A stretch of 64,000 nucleotides of DNA from Pradoshia eiseniae (GTDB taxonomy: Bacteria > Bacillota > Bacilli > Bacillales > Pradoshiaceae): assembly GCF_002946355.1 (NCBI RefSeq), contig NZ_PKOZ01000004.1:186001-250000 (forward strand), given 5' to 3'. The notes beneath the pieces are model-generated. The model saw nothing but the letters and a program-made list of their open reading frames with translations. It was not told the DNA's origin and did not search any database. The translations under genes and the position numbers were made by a program. Below are positions 33,322-42,760 of this stretch, one piece after another. Each line of letters starts with the position of its first letter. Position 1 is the stretch's first letter.

Positions 33322-34827
33322 TTAATTAGAGAACAGTGTTTCCTCTAGGATATCGATTTTCTTCCTGGTGTAATGCTCATATCCCTCATTATAGGATTTA
33401 GGATCCTTCGGGTTGGCGAAATGCGTGATTTTCCCAGTGACTGGGTGGACGAACTTGCTTGCCGCCCCGCAGCCAAGCCCAAGAATGGTTTGCTGCTCCT
33501 CCATGATGAGGATATTATAAAGGCTGTCCATGCCCTCTTTCGCATACCCGACATTCTCAAGATTGCCGAGAATGTTCTTTTGTCGATAAAGGTAGTATGG
33601 GTGATAGCCATGAGCTTTTGTCCAGCTTTGTGCTTCCTCCATCATTTTCTCCACTTCATCTCGTCCCGCCACTTTATAGCGAGTCCGGTTCCTGGTCATC
33701 TCGGATGCCCTCTTGAAGGATAGCGTGTGGACAGTTAAAGATTCTGGCATTAATTTTTCCGTTTCATCAAGGCTATGCTTGAATTCTGGTACACCCTCTC
33801 CCGGTAGACCAATAATCAAATCCATATTGATATTGTCCATCCCGCATTCTTTCGCAAGCTTGTACTTATCAATCGTTTCCTCTACTGTATGATGGCGGCC
33901 GATCGCCTTTAAGGTTTCTTGCGTATAGGACTGCGGATTGATACTGATACGATCGATATTCCATTTTTTCATAACCTCAATTTTTTCTTCCGTAATGGTA
34001 TCTGGGCGTCCTGCCTCCACCGTAATTTCTCGGACATTCTCTACATCAGGGAAGGATTCATAAAGCTCCTCATAGAGCATGTCCATTTCTTGTGCACTGA
34101 TACTAGTGGGTGTCCCGCCGCCAAAGTAGATGGTTGTAATTTTTACATTCTTGTCTTTCAGCCATTGTCCCATTTCTCTCATCTCATGATGCAAACCGCC
34201 GAGGAAAGATTCGACATTCCCCTGCCTCCCATTGATGGCATAGGCTGGGAAAGTGCAATAAGCGCATTTCGTCGGGCAGTATGGGATTCCGATATAAAGA
34301 CTGATTTCCCTCTTTAAATCATATAGGTCCGGAATTGCCTCGAGCTGGCGGTCGACAATCCGCTCCAGTAAATCTAATTTTTCTTCTGAGATGGAGTATT
34401 GCTCTTTTAATTGCCTTTTCGCTTGCTCGGGCTCGATTCCTTGCTTGCGGTATTGATGCCAGAGCTTCGTTGGCCTAACTCCTGTCAGTAAGCCCCATTT
34501 CTGCACGATACCTGTATAATCCTCTAGTACCTTTAAAAAAACATATAAGTAAGCATTCTTGATTAGCTTAAAAAATGCTTTTTCATCCAGCTGCCCATTC
34601 GGTTCTAGCTGATAGGACGCTTTATGGTTCCGGTCATCAGAGCTCGCCTCTAAGATAGCCGTTATATTCATCTCATCGTTTATTCTTTGCTGCTTAATAG
34701 TGATAACTATGTCTGCTTTACCGTCATTTTCCGTTGATAAATTGGATTCCTCAAAGAATAAATCCGCAATAAGAGATAAAGGTCGGATTAACCGTTCATC
34801 TTCAATACCTTTTACGTATATATGCAT
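33322..34827 (-). CDS. hemZ: Oxygen-independent coproporphyrinogen dehydrogenase-like HemZ
   Basis: Radical SAM enzyme of the HemN/HemW group; B. subtilis HemZ is implicated in anaerobic coproporphyrinogen III oxidation. The 501-residue protein shows the 4Fe-4S motif GIPYCPTKCAYCTFPAY at about residue 170 and the SAM-binding IYFGGGTPTSISAQEMDMLY at about 230. RISINPQSYTQETLKAIGR follows. I start at the ATG at 34827 (MHIYVKGIEDERL) because AAGGGGA precedes it and the protein then has the B. subtilis length. Confidence 0.93.
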   Translation of the reverse strand: MHIYVKGIEDERLIRPLSLIADLFFEESNLSTENDGKADIVITIKQQRINDEMNITAILEASSDDRNHKASYQLEPNGQLDEKAFFKLIKNAYLYVFLKVLEDYTGIVQKWGLLTGVRPTKLWHQYRKQGIEPEQAKRQLKEQYSISEEKLDLLERIVDRQLEAIPDLYDLKREISLYIGIPYCPTKCAYCTFPAYAINGRQGNVESFLGGLHHEMREMGQWLKDKNVKITTIYFGGGTPTSISAQEMDMLYEELYESFPDVENVREITVEAGRPDTITEEKIEVMKKWNIDRISINPQSYTQETLKAIGRHHTVEETIDKYKLAKECGMDNINMDLIIGLPGEGVPEFKHSLDETEKLMPESLTVHTLSFKRASEMTRNRTRYKVAGRDEVEKMMEEAQSWTKAHGYHPYYLYRQKNILGNLENVGYAKEGMDSLYNILIMEEQQTILGLGCGAASKFVHPVTGKITHFANPKDPKSYNEGYEHYTRKKIDILEETLFSN

Positions 34828-35010
34828 GCTGATCCCCTTTTTCCATGATTCAATCCTTTTCAGTTTACTAAGCCTGTATGGGCTGGTCAATTGCCAAAGA
34901 TGAGTTTTTGCTTGTTAGATTTCCCATACATGGGCAAAATCATGACCCTGTTCAGTTCATTCAGAAAAACCAAGCGGTTACTTCCGCCTGGTTTCATGGG
35001 CAATCAATTG

Positions 35011-35883
35011 TTATCTATCGACCTTTATATTCATTTTCTTTAAGAATCCGATTGGATGCTGTCTTCTGAATACCTCTTTGATCAAATAGGCTACACCTAA
35101 CTCATCATTGGTGCGAGTTAGCCATTTTGCTCGCCGCTTTACCTCATCAGCCGCATTGGAAACTGCTACACCTAGACCGGCATGACGGACAAGCTCCTCC
35201 TCATCCGGATCACACCCAATGATGACCATCTCATCAAGGGCGATGCCCCTGCTTTTGGCTAAGTATCTGGCCGCAGTCGTCTTGGCGACAGATTTCGGGA
35301 TAAGTGTTAATTTCCCGGGAAAACTCTCCTGAATTTCAACATTTTCAAACATCGCCATCAATCCCGCTCGTGTATCCTTCCGTTCTTTCTCATGTTGAAT
35401 ATATACATCAATCTGTAATGGAGATAGAGGTGTTTTCAATAAGTAATCATATAGAGAATCAACAAACTGCTGAGCATAGATGCCTGAATCGCCAGGAGTC
35501 CATTTGATTCTCGCAAACAAAGAACTTGGCAGGTCCTCCCTGTTTCCAATCGTGACATCCTCATGAATGAGACGGATATGGCTTGAGATATTCTCCAGAA
35601 AGCGGACGATATCAATTGTTGTCTCTTCTGGAATCCGTTTTACATATATCGGTCTCTGCAAATCCTCCAAGATAAAGCCGCCTTGATGCGCTATGATATG
35701 AGGGTTGCATTTTAGCGCCTTTCCCGTTCTAAAGGCATGGTCATAATTATTCGATGTAATAAGTGCCACTTCGACACCTTTATTGGCTACATATTCGAGT
35801 GACTCTTTCGTGACTGGGTTCAGTTTCCCTTTTGAAGATAAAAGCGCACCATCCATATTTATCATTAACAGTTTGTATACCAT
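35011..35883 (-). CDS. yhaX: HAD-superfamily Cof-type protein YhaX, nucleophile substituted
   Basis: A 290-residue Cof-like HAD protein, start at ATG 35883 after AAAGGTGG. The usual DxDGT motif I reads LLMINMDGALLSS, so the nucleophilic first Asp is Asn (codon AAT) and the Thr is Ala. Motif II (ALITSNNYD) and a motif III lysine (PKSVAKTTAARYL) are present, but the GDxxND motif IV is changed to IIGCDPDEEEL. The protein may bind a phosphorylated ligand without hydrolysing it. B. subtilis yhaX is a sporulation-associated gene next to hemZ; the location agrees. Confidence 0.85.
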   Translation of the reverse strand: MVYKLLMINMDGALLSSKGKLNPVTKESLEYVANKGVEVALITSNNYDHAFRTGKALKCNPHIIAHQGGFILEDLQRPIYVKRIPEETTIDIVRFLENISSHIRLIHEDVTIGNREDLPSSLFARIKWTPGDSGIYAQQFVDSLYDYLLKTPLSPLQIDVYIQHEKERKDTRAGLMAMFENVEIQESFPGKLTLIPKSVAKTTAARYLAKSRGIALDEMVIIGCDPDEEELVRHAGLGVAVSNAADEVKRRAKWLTRTNDELGVAYLIKEVFRRQHPIGFLKKMNIKVDR

Positions 35884-35967
35884 GATGTCTTTGCCACCTT
35901 TCATGATGCCCATATAATTCTCTATGAATCAGGCAAGGAAATTAGAACACGATATACAGGAGACCCA

Positions 35968-36011
35968 TAAAAAAAGCTGATCTGATACAATCGTCAGATC
36001 AGCTTTTTTTT
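35968..36011. terminator. Bidirectional terminator between yheA and yhaX
   Basis: AGCTGATCTGA pairs with TCAGATCAGCT, flanked by A and T runs of seven or more. Confidence 0.88.
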
Positions 36012-36012
36012 A

Positions 36013-36363
36013 TTAACCTTGAGTTCCGTAAAGATCCTCTAGCGGTTTGGTGATGATACGATTCAAATCGCCAAGCACGACGCTCATGCGCTGCTCAGCC
36101 TCCATTAGGTTCGAAATCATCTCATGTTGTTGGACAAGAGCAACGGTTTTCTGCGCTTGCTGCACTTCCTCTTCCGTAATTTCTTGGCCAGTCATTTGCT
36201 TTTCTTGAAGCTTAAGCTGGATATCACGGAAATTATGGAACATCGTTCTGGCACTTTCATCTGCCATGACTGCTTCATACTGTTTCTTTAACTCGGCATA
36301 TTCTGCACTTTGGCGAATTCCATTCTCAACTGTGTATGCAAGATCATATAAATTTACTGACAT
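36013..36363 (-). CDS. yheA: YlbF/YmcA family protein YheA
   Basis: A 116-residue all-helical protein: VNLYDLAYTVENGIRQSAEY at the start, then ALTQ-like coiled segments and EMISNLMEAEQRMSVVLGDL near the end. It belongs to the UPF0342/YlbF-like group; its relatives YlbF and YmcA bind Y-family partners that steer RNase Y, but YheA's own partner is unknown. The gene is separated from yheB by about 95 bp and is closed by a strong terminator. Confidence 0.9.
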   Translation of the reverse strand: MSVNLYDLAYTVENGIRQSAEYAELKKQYEAVMADESARTMFHNFRDIQLKLQEKQMTGQEITEEEVQQAQKTVALVQQHEMISNLMEAEQRMSVVLGDLNRIITKPLEDLYGTQG

Positions 36364-36458
36364 GGGAAACCTCCTGTTTGCTAAACGCTAATTAGTCTCC
36401 ATAACTATACCATTAACTGAAGAATCAATACACCCCATGTTTATTCGAAAGCGTTCGT

Positions 36459-37595
36459 TTAATTCATGATTATCATAAAGATTCCTTGAAATAAGCCAAT
36501 GAGCCCACCAAGCAAGGCACCAAGATAGGTGATCATCTTTAGCTCGCTTTTCGTAATGGATAAGACCATCTCCTCTAAGCGAGTTACCGGGAAGGAGGCA
36601 ACCTGATCACGAACAATCTCTTCAAGCCTGAACTTTTCCATAATGACCGGCACCTGATTAATAATTCGTTCTGATACCGTTTCAATCAATTCGGGCAATA
36701 CGCGCCCCTTGATTATCTCGCTCCACTCACCTGTCAATTTGGACAATGGCATAGCGGATAAGTCGAGCTGCTCATAAGCATAGAAAATTCCCTTATGAAT
36801 AAGATTCTTTTGTTCAGCAAGGGAATAATACTGTTCTGCCTCCGACACGGTCATGTTCTTTAGTTTATTCCATTCGTTGACGAGTATCTGTGTAAGTGTA
36901 TCCTTTGTTCCTGGATTGGCAAGAAATTTAATGATTTCAGGCTGAAGCTTCTCCCCAAGATTGACATTACCTAGAAGCATTTGCATAAAACCGCCGAGCT
37001 TGCCTCTTTCCATCATAAAGTCATCAGCCATTTTCTGAAGTCTCGCTTTTCCTTCTGTACTTACAAAGAAGGCAATCCCTTTATCCAAAATATATTGGGA
37101 AACATCCGGCAACTTTTCTTCTACCTTTTCTCCTAAACTTTCAGGCAGGAAAGAGATAATCGGTTTCTCTTGGTTGGATTGATACCAGCCTTCCACCCAA
37201 TTAGACGATTTATCAGCGATTCGGTGGACAAGCCTGTCAGGCATATCATCTATTCCCATTTTTCGAAAGGCATCCTCTATCGTCATTTCCGAAAAAATGG
37301 TCCGATCCAGCATCAACTCAGCCATTCTTTTCGCCTCTACTTTGACGGAAGATGTGAGTAATTTCTGTTTGATGCTTTCAGGTGTGATTAAATGCTGGAC
37401 AACCAGTCTTCCCATTTGGACAGCAAGCTCATCACGCCTTTTCGGTATTAAACCCGGGGTAAAGGGCAAGCGTCTCCCAAAAAGATATTTAGGCTCATAT
37501 GGATGAAACAGCATCTTTATAGCAAGAGCATTGGTAATTCCGCCTATGACTGCCCCAACGATGACCACTGTCGCGATTGTCACAAAGTAGTTCAT
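36459..37595 (-). CDS. yheB: DUF445 membrane protein YheB
   Basis: A 378-residue DUF445 protein. An N-terminal membrane segment ([21 protein letters not shown]) leads into the conserved [19 protein letters not shown] and [17 protein letters not shown]; the C terminus carries a second hydrophobic segment ([20 protein letters not shown]). The long middle part is helical and soluble. Function unknown. Together with yheA it keeps the Bacillus order. Confidence 0.9.
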   Translation of the reverse strand: MNYFVTIATVVIVGAVIGGITNALAIKMLFHPYEPKYLFGRRLPFTPGLIPKRRDELAVQMGRLVVQHLITPESIKQKLLTSSVKVEAKRMAELMLDRTIFSEMTIEDAFRKMGIDDMPDRLVHRIADKSSNWVEGWYQSNQEKPIISFLPESLGEKVEEKLPDVSQYILDKGIAFFVSTEGKARLQKMADDFMMERGKLGGFMQMLLGNVNLGEKLQPEIIKFLANPGTKDTLTQILVNEWNKLKNMTVSEAEQYYSLAEQKNLIHKGIFYAYEQLDLSAMPLSKLTGEWSEIIKGRVLPELIETVSERIINQVPVIMEKFRLEEIVRDQVASFPVTRLEEMVLSITKSELKMITYLGALLGGLIGLFQGIFMIIMN

Positions 37596-37894
37596 ATTTT
37601 TTGCTCCTTCTTCTTTTAAAAGCTAATAAAGAATAGTTTAGACGGTAATAGCTATTAATTGCAATATAAACGGCACTCTTTTTCATTTATTTATAAACCC
37701 TGATAGAAGCCTAATCGGAAGAAATTGTTTTATAATAAAATCAGATAATTTTTACCTATTTATATTCTCAATAATCAAACCATCTAATAGAATCATTTCC
37801 CACATAAAATAGAAAAAAGAATATGAATATCCATTAAATAAGCTATTTCATTGATTAAACAATTCATTAAAGAAAAGATGAGGAGCACTATACT

Positions 37895-38110
37895 ATGATT
37901 AGTCATTTTACTTTCCAATCACTCTATCAAACAGAGAAAATACCAGGCTGGTCTTTCTCTTTCTATTATGAAGGAAAACGCTATACTGGTGTCTACCATA
38001 AGGATGGCTCCATTGAATGGACAAACAACTTGCCGTCCGAAAGCTCCCTTAAAGAGCTGGAATCAAGACTTCATGAATTGATGCTTTACCATGTATATGA
38101 CAATCAATAG
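37895..38110 (+). CDS. yheE: YheE family protein (DUF5342)
   Basis: A 71-residue soluble protein (SHFTFQSLYQTEKIPGWSFS at the N terminus, then YYEGKRYTGVYHKDGSIEWT). It fits the YheE family that neighbours yheB in Bacillus. GAGGAG lies 10 nt before the ATG. Divergent from yheB across an AT-rich 299-bp region in which I see no gene. Function unknown. Confidence 0.8.
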   Translation: MISHFTFQSLYQTEKIPGWSFSFYYEGKRYTGVYHKDGSIEWTNNLPSESSLKELESRLHELMLYHVYDNQ

Positions 38111-38142
38111 CATGTATTACCGCATTATGGAGGCTAGTCGAC

Positions 38143-39048
38143 ATGAACAATGATTTACAAGAGCTATTTCCAGATTTAATTCAGGTTTCCTACCCTTTGA
38201 AGGACTCCTCCTACCATTGGTATTTGAACAAACAGCACGGATATATCGGCATCCCGAAAGAATCCATAAATGCTGACCAAAAAGCGGTCCTTGAATTCTT
38301 CTTAGAACCGTTTACCTTGAATACTGACCAATTAAACATGACAGCTGTACAAAACATCTGGCATGATCTCGTATATAGGGGAAACCTAAATAGATTAGAG
38401 GAAGCAGGTTCAGGTTCCTACCGATTTATCCACTTTTATTTAGCTAGCAATGATACCAGCCGAGTTGATTTCAGTGCGGCTATCCATACACTTTTTCCTG
38501 ATGCTGTTCTTTGCTGGAAAGATCGCTCCAGCGGCGTGGTCATAGAACAGTCGACAGTAAGCATGATGACTAACAAAGATTTTGGTGCGATTATCGATAC
38601 TCTTGAAAGCGATTTATATGCCCATCTGCGCCTTTTTATCGGGAAGTACTATCCTGTTGATGAAAGAATCGTTCAGAATTTCCAGGCAGAAGAAACCTGC
38701 TTCAATGTCCTGTCAATTGCGAATCCCAAATTGCGGGTAACAAGCTTTTCCCAAGCCTTTATTGATTTGATTCTCACCGGACAAAACCAGCAGCTTTGTC
38801 AGTCAATGGCACGAAATATGCTCGGCTCCATCGTTAATGAAATGGATTTGGTTGAGACAATCAAGGTTTATATTGAGTCAAATGCAAATGCCACAGTAGC
38901 AGCAAAAAAACTATACCTGCACCGCAACAGCCTAAATTACCGTCTGGACAAATTCCTCGAGATTACCGGACTGGATATGAGACAATTTGAAGATAGCTTA
39001 AGCGCCTATCTAGCCATCCGCCTCCTGGAAGGATTGGAAGAGAAGTAA
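38143..39048 (+). CDS. PucR/CdaR-type HTH transcriptional regulator
   Basis: A 301-residue protein whose C terminus is the PucR-type HTH_30 domain: NANATVAAKKLYLHRNSLNY, followed by RLDKFLEITGLDMRQFEDSL. The N-terminal 230 residues have no clear ligand domain. It begins 32 bp after yheE with a GGAGG site and lies 124 bp upstream of the sugar ABC ATPase gene msmX. Regulation of msmX or of sugar use is a guess from position; related proteins are activators of purine or glucarate use. Confidence 0.82.
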   Translation: MNNDLQELFPDLIQVSYPLKDSSYHWYLNKQHGYIGIPKESINADQKAVLEFFLEPFTLNTDQLNMTAVQNIWHDLVYRGNLNRLEEAGSGSYRFIHFYLASNDTSRVDFSAAIHTLFPDAVLCWKDRSSGVVIEQSTVSMMTNKDFGAIIDTLESDLYAHLRLFIGKYYPVDERIVQNFQAEETCFNVLSIANPKLRVTSFSQAFIDLILTGQNQQLCQSMARNMLGSIVNEMDLVETIKVYIESNANATVAAKKLYLHRNSLNYRLDKFLEITGLDMRQFEDSLSAYLAIRLLEGLEEK

Positions 39049-39172
39049 GCAAATAGCCCAAAACTTGGATATTTCTTTGTGCACCATGACCATATATTTT
39101 TACCCTATGTATTAGTAATATAGTATCTGAAAAGGGTTACATATTTTAGATACGGTCAAGGAGGCTATTAGC

Positions 39173-40276
39173 ATGGCAGAATTAAGACTCGAGCATATTT
39201 ACAAGGTTTACGATAATAAAGTAACAGCTGTAACGGATTTTGATTTGCACATACAGGATAAGGAATTCATCGTATTTGTTGGGCCTTCCGGCTGCGGTAA
39301 ATCCACAACTCTTCGTATGATTGCCGGACTGGAGGAAATCTCCAAAGGCGATTTTTATATCGATGATAAACGCGTGAACGATGTTCCGCCTAAAGATCGT
39401 GACATCGCTATGGTGTTCCAAAACTACGCTCTATATCCGCATATGTCCGTTTATGATAATATGGCATTCGGATTAAAGCTTCGTAAATTTGATAAAGCTG
39501 AAATTGACCGTCGCGTGAAAGACGCAGCCCGCATTCTTGGATTGGAAGAATATTTGAACAGAAAGCCAAAGGCTTTATCAGGCGGTCAGCGCCAGCGTGT
39601 GGCTCTTGGCCGTGCCATTGTCCGTGATGCGAAGGTTTTCCTCATGGATGAACCTTTGTCTAACCTTGATGCCAAACTACGCGTTCAAATGCGTGCTGAA
39701 ATTTCAAAGCTTCACCAACGCCTGAATACAACGACTATCTATGTAACGCATGACCAAACAGAAGCCATGACAATGGCCACCCGCCTTGTTGTCATGAAAG
39801 ACGGCTTCATCCAGCAGGTCGGTGCGCCAAAAGATGTATATGAAAACCCTGAAAATGTCTTCGTCGGAGGATTCATCGGATCTCCTGCGATGAACTTCCT
39901 GAACGGAACCATTAAAGAAGACGGATATTTCGTAACAGGCGATACACGTATCGCCGTTCCTGAAGGAAAGCTAAGCTACCTTCGTGCCCAAGGCTATATC
40001 AATAAAGACATCATTTTAGGCATCCGTCCTGAAGATATCCATGATGAGCCCGTCTTTATCAATGCCTCTCCTGAAACGAGCGTTAAATGCCAAATTGAAG
40101 TGGCTGAATTAATGGGAGCAGAAACAATGCTCTATACTTCTATAGAAGGGCAATCCATTGTAGCTCGGATTGATTCACGTTCTGATATCAAACCGATGGA
40201 CACACTACAATTAGGGTTGGATTTAAATAAAGCCCATTTCTTCGATAAAGAAACAGAAGCAAGGATTCGTCCTTAA
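39173..40276 (+). CDS. msmX: Multi-sugar ABC transporter ATPase MsmX/UgpC
   Basis: Shared ATPase energising several carbohydrate importers. The 367-residue protein has Walker A GPSGCGKST, the signature LSGGQRQRVALGRAIVRDAK, Walker B VFLMDEPLSNLDAKLR and the H-loop YVTHDQTEAMTMATRL. The C-terminal 130 residues are the OB-type regulatory domain (GIRPEDIHDEPVF). AAGGAGG precedes the ATG, and no permease genes are adjacent, which fits a stand-alone multitask ATPase. A terminator follows. Confidence 0.94.
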   Translation: MAELRLEHIYKVYDNKVTAVTDFDLHIQDKEFIVFVGPSGCGKSTTLRMIAGLEEISKGDFYIDDKRVNDVPPKDRDIAMVFQNYALYPHMSVYDNMAFGLKLRKFDKAEIDRRVKDAARILGLEEYLNRKPKALSGGQRQRVALGRAIVRDAKVFLMDEPLSNLDAKLRVQMRAEISKLHQRLNTTTIYVTHDQTEAMTMATRLVVMKDGFIQQVGAPKDVYENPENVFVGGFIGSPAMNFLNGTIKEDGYFVTGDTRIAVPEGKLSYLRAQGYINKDIILGIRPEDIHDEPVFINASPETSVKCQIEVAELMGAETMLYTSIEGQSIVARIDSRSDIKPMDTLQLGLDLNKAHFFDKETEARIRP

Positions 40277-40283
40277 TAGTGAA

Positions 40284-40315
40284 GAGCCGAATGGTCATCG
40301 CCATTCGGCTTTTTT
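40284..40315 (+). terminator. Terminator of msmX
   Basis: AGCCGAATGG and CCATTCGGCT form a perfect 10-bp stem followed by six T residues. Confidence 0.88.
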
Positions 40316-40322
40316 ATGGTAC

Positions 40323-40565
40323 CTAAATCTCCACTATTGCTGCGGTTAGATCTTTTCCACATCCCTTGCAAAAGAAAAGATGATAGCATAGGTTTTCCTT
40401 AGTTGAATGAACATCCCCATCATTCTGCTTTTGCGTGGCAATATTTAGGTAAGCGCTGTAATCATCATCATAATCCATCACTCTTCCCATATCAGAAAGA
40501 TCAGTTCCGCATGATGTACACGTCTCCTCCATGACACAAAGTCCATTGCATAAAGGACATTCCAT
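40323..40565 (-). CDS. Small zinc-ribbon-like protein (80 aa)
   Basis: Starts MECPLCNGLCVMEETCTSCG. Four cysteine knuckles (CPLC, CTSC and CKGC plus single Cys) suggest one or two zinc sites; the middle is acidic (MDYDDDYSAYLN). AAAGGAG lies 9 nt before the ATG. Convergent with msmX. I do not recognise a named family; nucleic-acid or protein binding would be a guess. Confidence 0.7.
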   Translation of the reverse strand: MECPLCNGLCVMEETCTSCGTDLSDMGRVMDYDDDYSAYLNIATQKQNDGDVHSTKENLCYHLFFCKGCGKDLTAAIVEI

Positions 40566-40654
40566 CCTAAACCGCTCCTTTATCGATTAATCTCCTGTTA
40601 GAATGTCCAAATCTCCTCAATTCCACCTATCCCATAATTTCTCTTTTTAAATTC

Positions 40655-40685
40655 TGTATGAAAAAGGACTGTCGAAACTATACTA
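40655..40685 (+). promoter_or_regulatory. Possible sigma-G-type promoter for the tRNA-like element and SASP gene
   Basis: TGTATG, 18 nt spacer, TATACTA. The -10 part is close to the forespore sigma-G/F motif CATACTA; the -35 part matches at 4 of 6 positions. It would start a transcript near 40692 containing both the tRNA-like structure and the SASP frame. Confidence 0.4.
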
Positions 40686-40708
40686 TCATTACAATCAAAC
40701 ATTCACTT

Positions 40709-40792
40709 TGGGTCAAGCCATACAAGGGGCATACAGGAGAAAACACCGTTCTCTTCTGTGACAAGCCGGTTCGATTCCGGCTGACCCAGCCA
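40709..40792 (+). ncRNA. tRNA-like element with an enlarged anticodon loop
   Basis: An 84-nt tRNA-like fold. Acceptor TGGGTCA (40709-40715) pairs at 7 of 7 with TGACCCA (40782-40788), followed by discriminator G and an encoded CCA. The T arm GCCGG/CCGGC encloses the canonical loop TTCGATT. A short D-type arm GCC/GGC is seen at 40717-40730. The anticodon stem TACAG/CTGTG (40732-40736, 40756-40760) encloses 19 nt instead of 7, with its own GAGAA/TTCTC hairpin, and there is no proper U33-anticodon loop. Acceptor and end resemble tRNA-Gln. It ends 28 nt before the SASP start. It may be a decayed tRNA or an RNA used outside translation. Confidence 0.65.
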
Positions 40793-40819
40793 AACCAAAT
40801 TTTAAGGAGGATATCTATC

Positions 40820-41029
40820 ATGGCACAAAATAGTTCAGGCAATTCCTCTAATCAATTGCTTACACCAGGAGCAGCTCAAGCAATTGACCAAATGAAATAT
40901 GAAATCTCCAGTGAATTCGGAGTGAACCTAGGAGCAGAGACAACTTCTCGTGCAAATGGTTCAGTCGGCGGAGAAATCACAAAACGCCTTGTCCGCATGG
41001 GTGAACAGCAAATTAGCGGTCAAAAATAA
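40820..41029 (+). CDS. Alpha/beta-type small acid-soluble spore protein
   Basis: A 69-residue DNA-binding spore protein that saturates forespore DNA and protects it from UV and heat. It carries the family blocks [20 protein letters not shown] (with the germination-protease site after the Glu of ISSE) and [24 protein letters not shown] precedes the ATG at 40820; an in-frame upstream extension runs through the tRNA-like element and is not coding. The preceding DNA may be cotranscribed. Terminator shared with fumC. Confidence 0.93.
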   Translation: MAQNSSGNSSNQLLTPGAAQAIDQMKYEISSEFGVNLGAETTSRANGSVGGEITKRLVRMGEQQISGQK

Positions 41030-41052
41030 TCATCTAACTGAATATACTGGCT

Positions 41053-41087
41053 AAAAAACCCCCATCCGAATGATTCGGATGGGGGTT
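41053..41087. terminator. Bidirectional terminator between SASP gene and fumC
   Basis: AACCCCCATCCGAA and TTCGGATGGGGGTT form a perfect 14-bp stem. Confidence 0.85.
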
Positions 41088-41098
41088 CTGAATGTTTG

Positions 41099-42487
41099 TT
41101 ACCCTTTCTGCTTGACCATATCACTTGGGTTGACCCATTGGTCGAACTCTTCTTCTGTTAAATGTCCTAGCTTTATAGCCGCTTCCTTCAATGTGCTATT
41201 GTCATTAAAGGCAAGCTTCGCAATTGCGGCTGCTTTTTCATAGCCGATATGCGGGTTTAACGCCGTAACGAGCATCAGTGAGGATTCTACATTCTTGGCG
41301 ATGCTCTCCACATTAGCCTCTAGGCCAACTAGACAATTCACACGGAAAGATTCAAGTGCATCAGCCATTAATCTTGCCGATTGCAAGAAATTATAGGCAA
41401 TGACAGGCTTAAATACGTTCAATTCGAAATTTCCTTGGCTTGCAGCAAATCCAATCGCTGCATCATTGCCAAACACTTGAACAGCCACCATGGTTAAAGC
41501 TTCACTTTGTGTCGGATTCACTTTACCAGGCATGATAGAGCTTCCTGGTTCATTCGCTGGAATGGTTAGTTCACCGATACCGCTTCGTGGGCCGCTCGCC
41601 AACCAGCGTATGTCATTGGCAATCTTCATCGCATCCATCGCAAGGGCTTTGATGGCACCATGAACATAGACGATTTCATCATGACTTGTTAAAGCATGGA
41701 ATTTATTCGGAGATGACGTGAAATCGTAGCCAGTTTGTTCTGCTAGATGGGCCGCCGTCCTCTCTCCAAATTCAATATGGGCATTAATGCCGGTACCGAC
41801 TGCCGTACCGCCAATAGCTAAGGAAAGCAATTTATTGGCACTTTCCTCAATCATTTGCTCCGAACGTTCAATCATATATCTCCAGCCACTGATTTCTTGG
41901 CCTAGTGTCAATGGTGTCGCATCTTGAAGATGGGTTCTCCCAATCTTTACGATATCCTTAAATTCTTCTTCCTTCTCAAGAAGCACTTTCTTGAATTCAG
42001 CAACCTCAGGAAGGACCCTCTCTTGGATGATGGAATAAGTCGCCACATGCAGGGCTGTTGGATATGTATCATTCGAGCTTTGAGACATATTCACATCATC
42101 ATTTGGATGAAGGACCTCTTCAATCCCTTGTTCACGAAGCCATTGATTGCCTTTGAATGCCACGACTTCATTTACATTCATATTGCTTTGCGTTCCGCTT
42201 CCAGTTTGCCAAACCTTCAAAGGAAAATGCTCGTCTAATTGACCAGCTATAATTTCGTCACATACTTTTGAGATTGCGTTCTTCTTATTGTCTGTTAGAT
42301 TGCCCAATTCATAATTCGTGTGGGCAGCTGCCTTTTTTAATTGCGCAAAGGAGCGAACAATCTCAAGCGGCATAATTTCTTCACCAATTTTGAAATTATT
42401 GCGGCTTCTCTCCGTTTGTGCACCCCATAAACTTTCAGCAGGAACTTTCACTTCCCCCATGGTGTCTTTCTCAATCCGATATTCCAC
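41099..42487 (-). CDS. fumC: Class II fumarate hydratase FumC (CitG)
   Basis: Iron-independent fumarase of the TCA cycle, homotetrameric. The 462-residue protein has [15 protein letters not shown], the [18 protein letters not shown] substrate motif (about residue 130) and the signature [13 protein letters not shown] (about 317). The correct start is the GTG at 42487 ([12 protein letters not shown]), 7 nt after GGAGG; an upstream ATG at 42532 would add a non-homologous leader. A cre-like sequence lies upstream. Confidence 0.96.
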   Translation of the reverse strand: MEYRIEKDTMGEVKVPAESLWGAQTERSRNNFKIGEEIMPLEIVRSFAQLKKAAAHTNYELGNLTDNKKNAISKVCDEIIAGQLDEHFPLKVWQTGSGTQSNMNVNEVVAFKGNQWLREQGIEEVLHPNDDVNMSQSSNDTYPTALHVATYSIIQERVLPEVAEFKKVLLEKEEEFKDIVKIGRTHLQDATPLTLGQEISGWRYMIERSEQMIEESANKLLSLAIGGTAVGTGINAHIEFGERTAAHLAEQTGYDFTSSPNKFHALTSHDEIVYVHGAIKALAMDAMKIANDIRWLASGPRSGIGELTIPANEPGSSIMPGKVNPTQSEALTMVAVQVFGNDAAIGFAASQGNFELNVFKPVIAYNFLQSARLMADALESFRVNCLVGLEANVESIAKNVESSLMLVTALNPHIGYEKAAAIAKLAFNDNSTLKEAAIKLGHLTEEEFDQWVNPSDMVKQKG

Positions 42488-42558
42488 GTAAAATCCTCCT
42501 ATCACCCTAAAAAGTCTTTCTAGTAAAAACATACTCTGTCTGGAAGCAAACGGTCAAA

Positions 42559-42572
42559 TGATAGCGCTTAAA
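42559..42572. promoter_or_regulatory. Weak cre-like site upstream of fumC
   Basis: TGATAGCGCTTAAA agrees with the CcpA consensus at 12 of 14 positions, 72 bp before the GTG start. Confidence 0.25.
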
Positions 42573-42760
42573 ATTCAAAAAATACAAATTATATCATAGA
42601 GAAGTTTTTTCCTTTTTGATAGTTTCAATTCAAAAAGAGAAATTTTACATATATATTGCTTTATTACAAAACTATTTCATTCCACCCAATCCAGTTTTTC
42701 CTGAACTATTTCCGGGTACATATGATTAAATATAAAAAATACAAAGGAATGGTGAAAGAA

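Noticed and set aside
36440-36460. cre-like AAAGCGTT downstream of yheB
   Set aside because: Only the core matches and it lies at the 3' end of the gene.
40658-40819. In-frame N-terminal extension of the SASP
   Set aside because: It runs through the tRNA-like element; AAGGAGG and family length fix the start at 40820.
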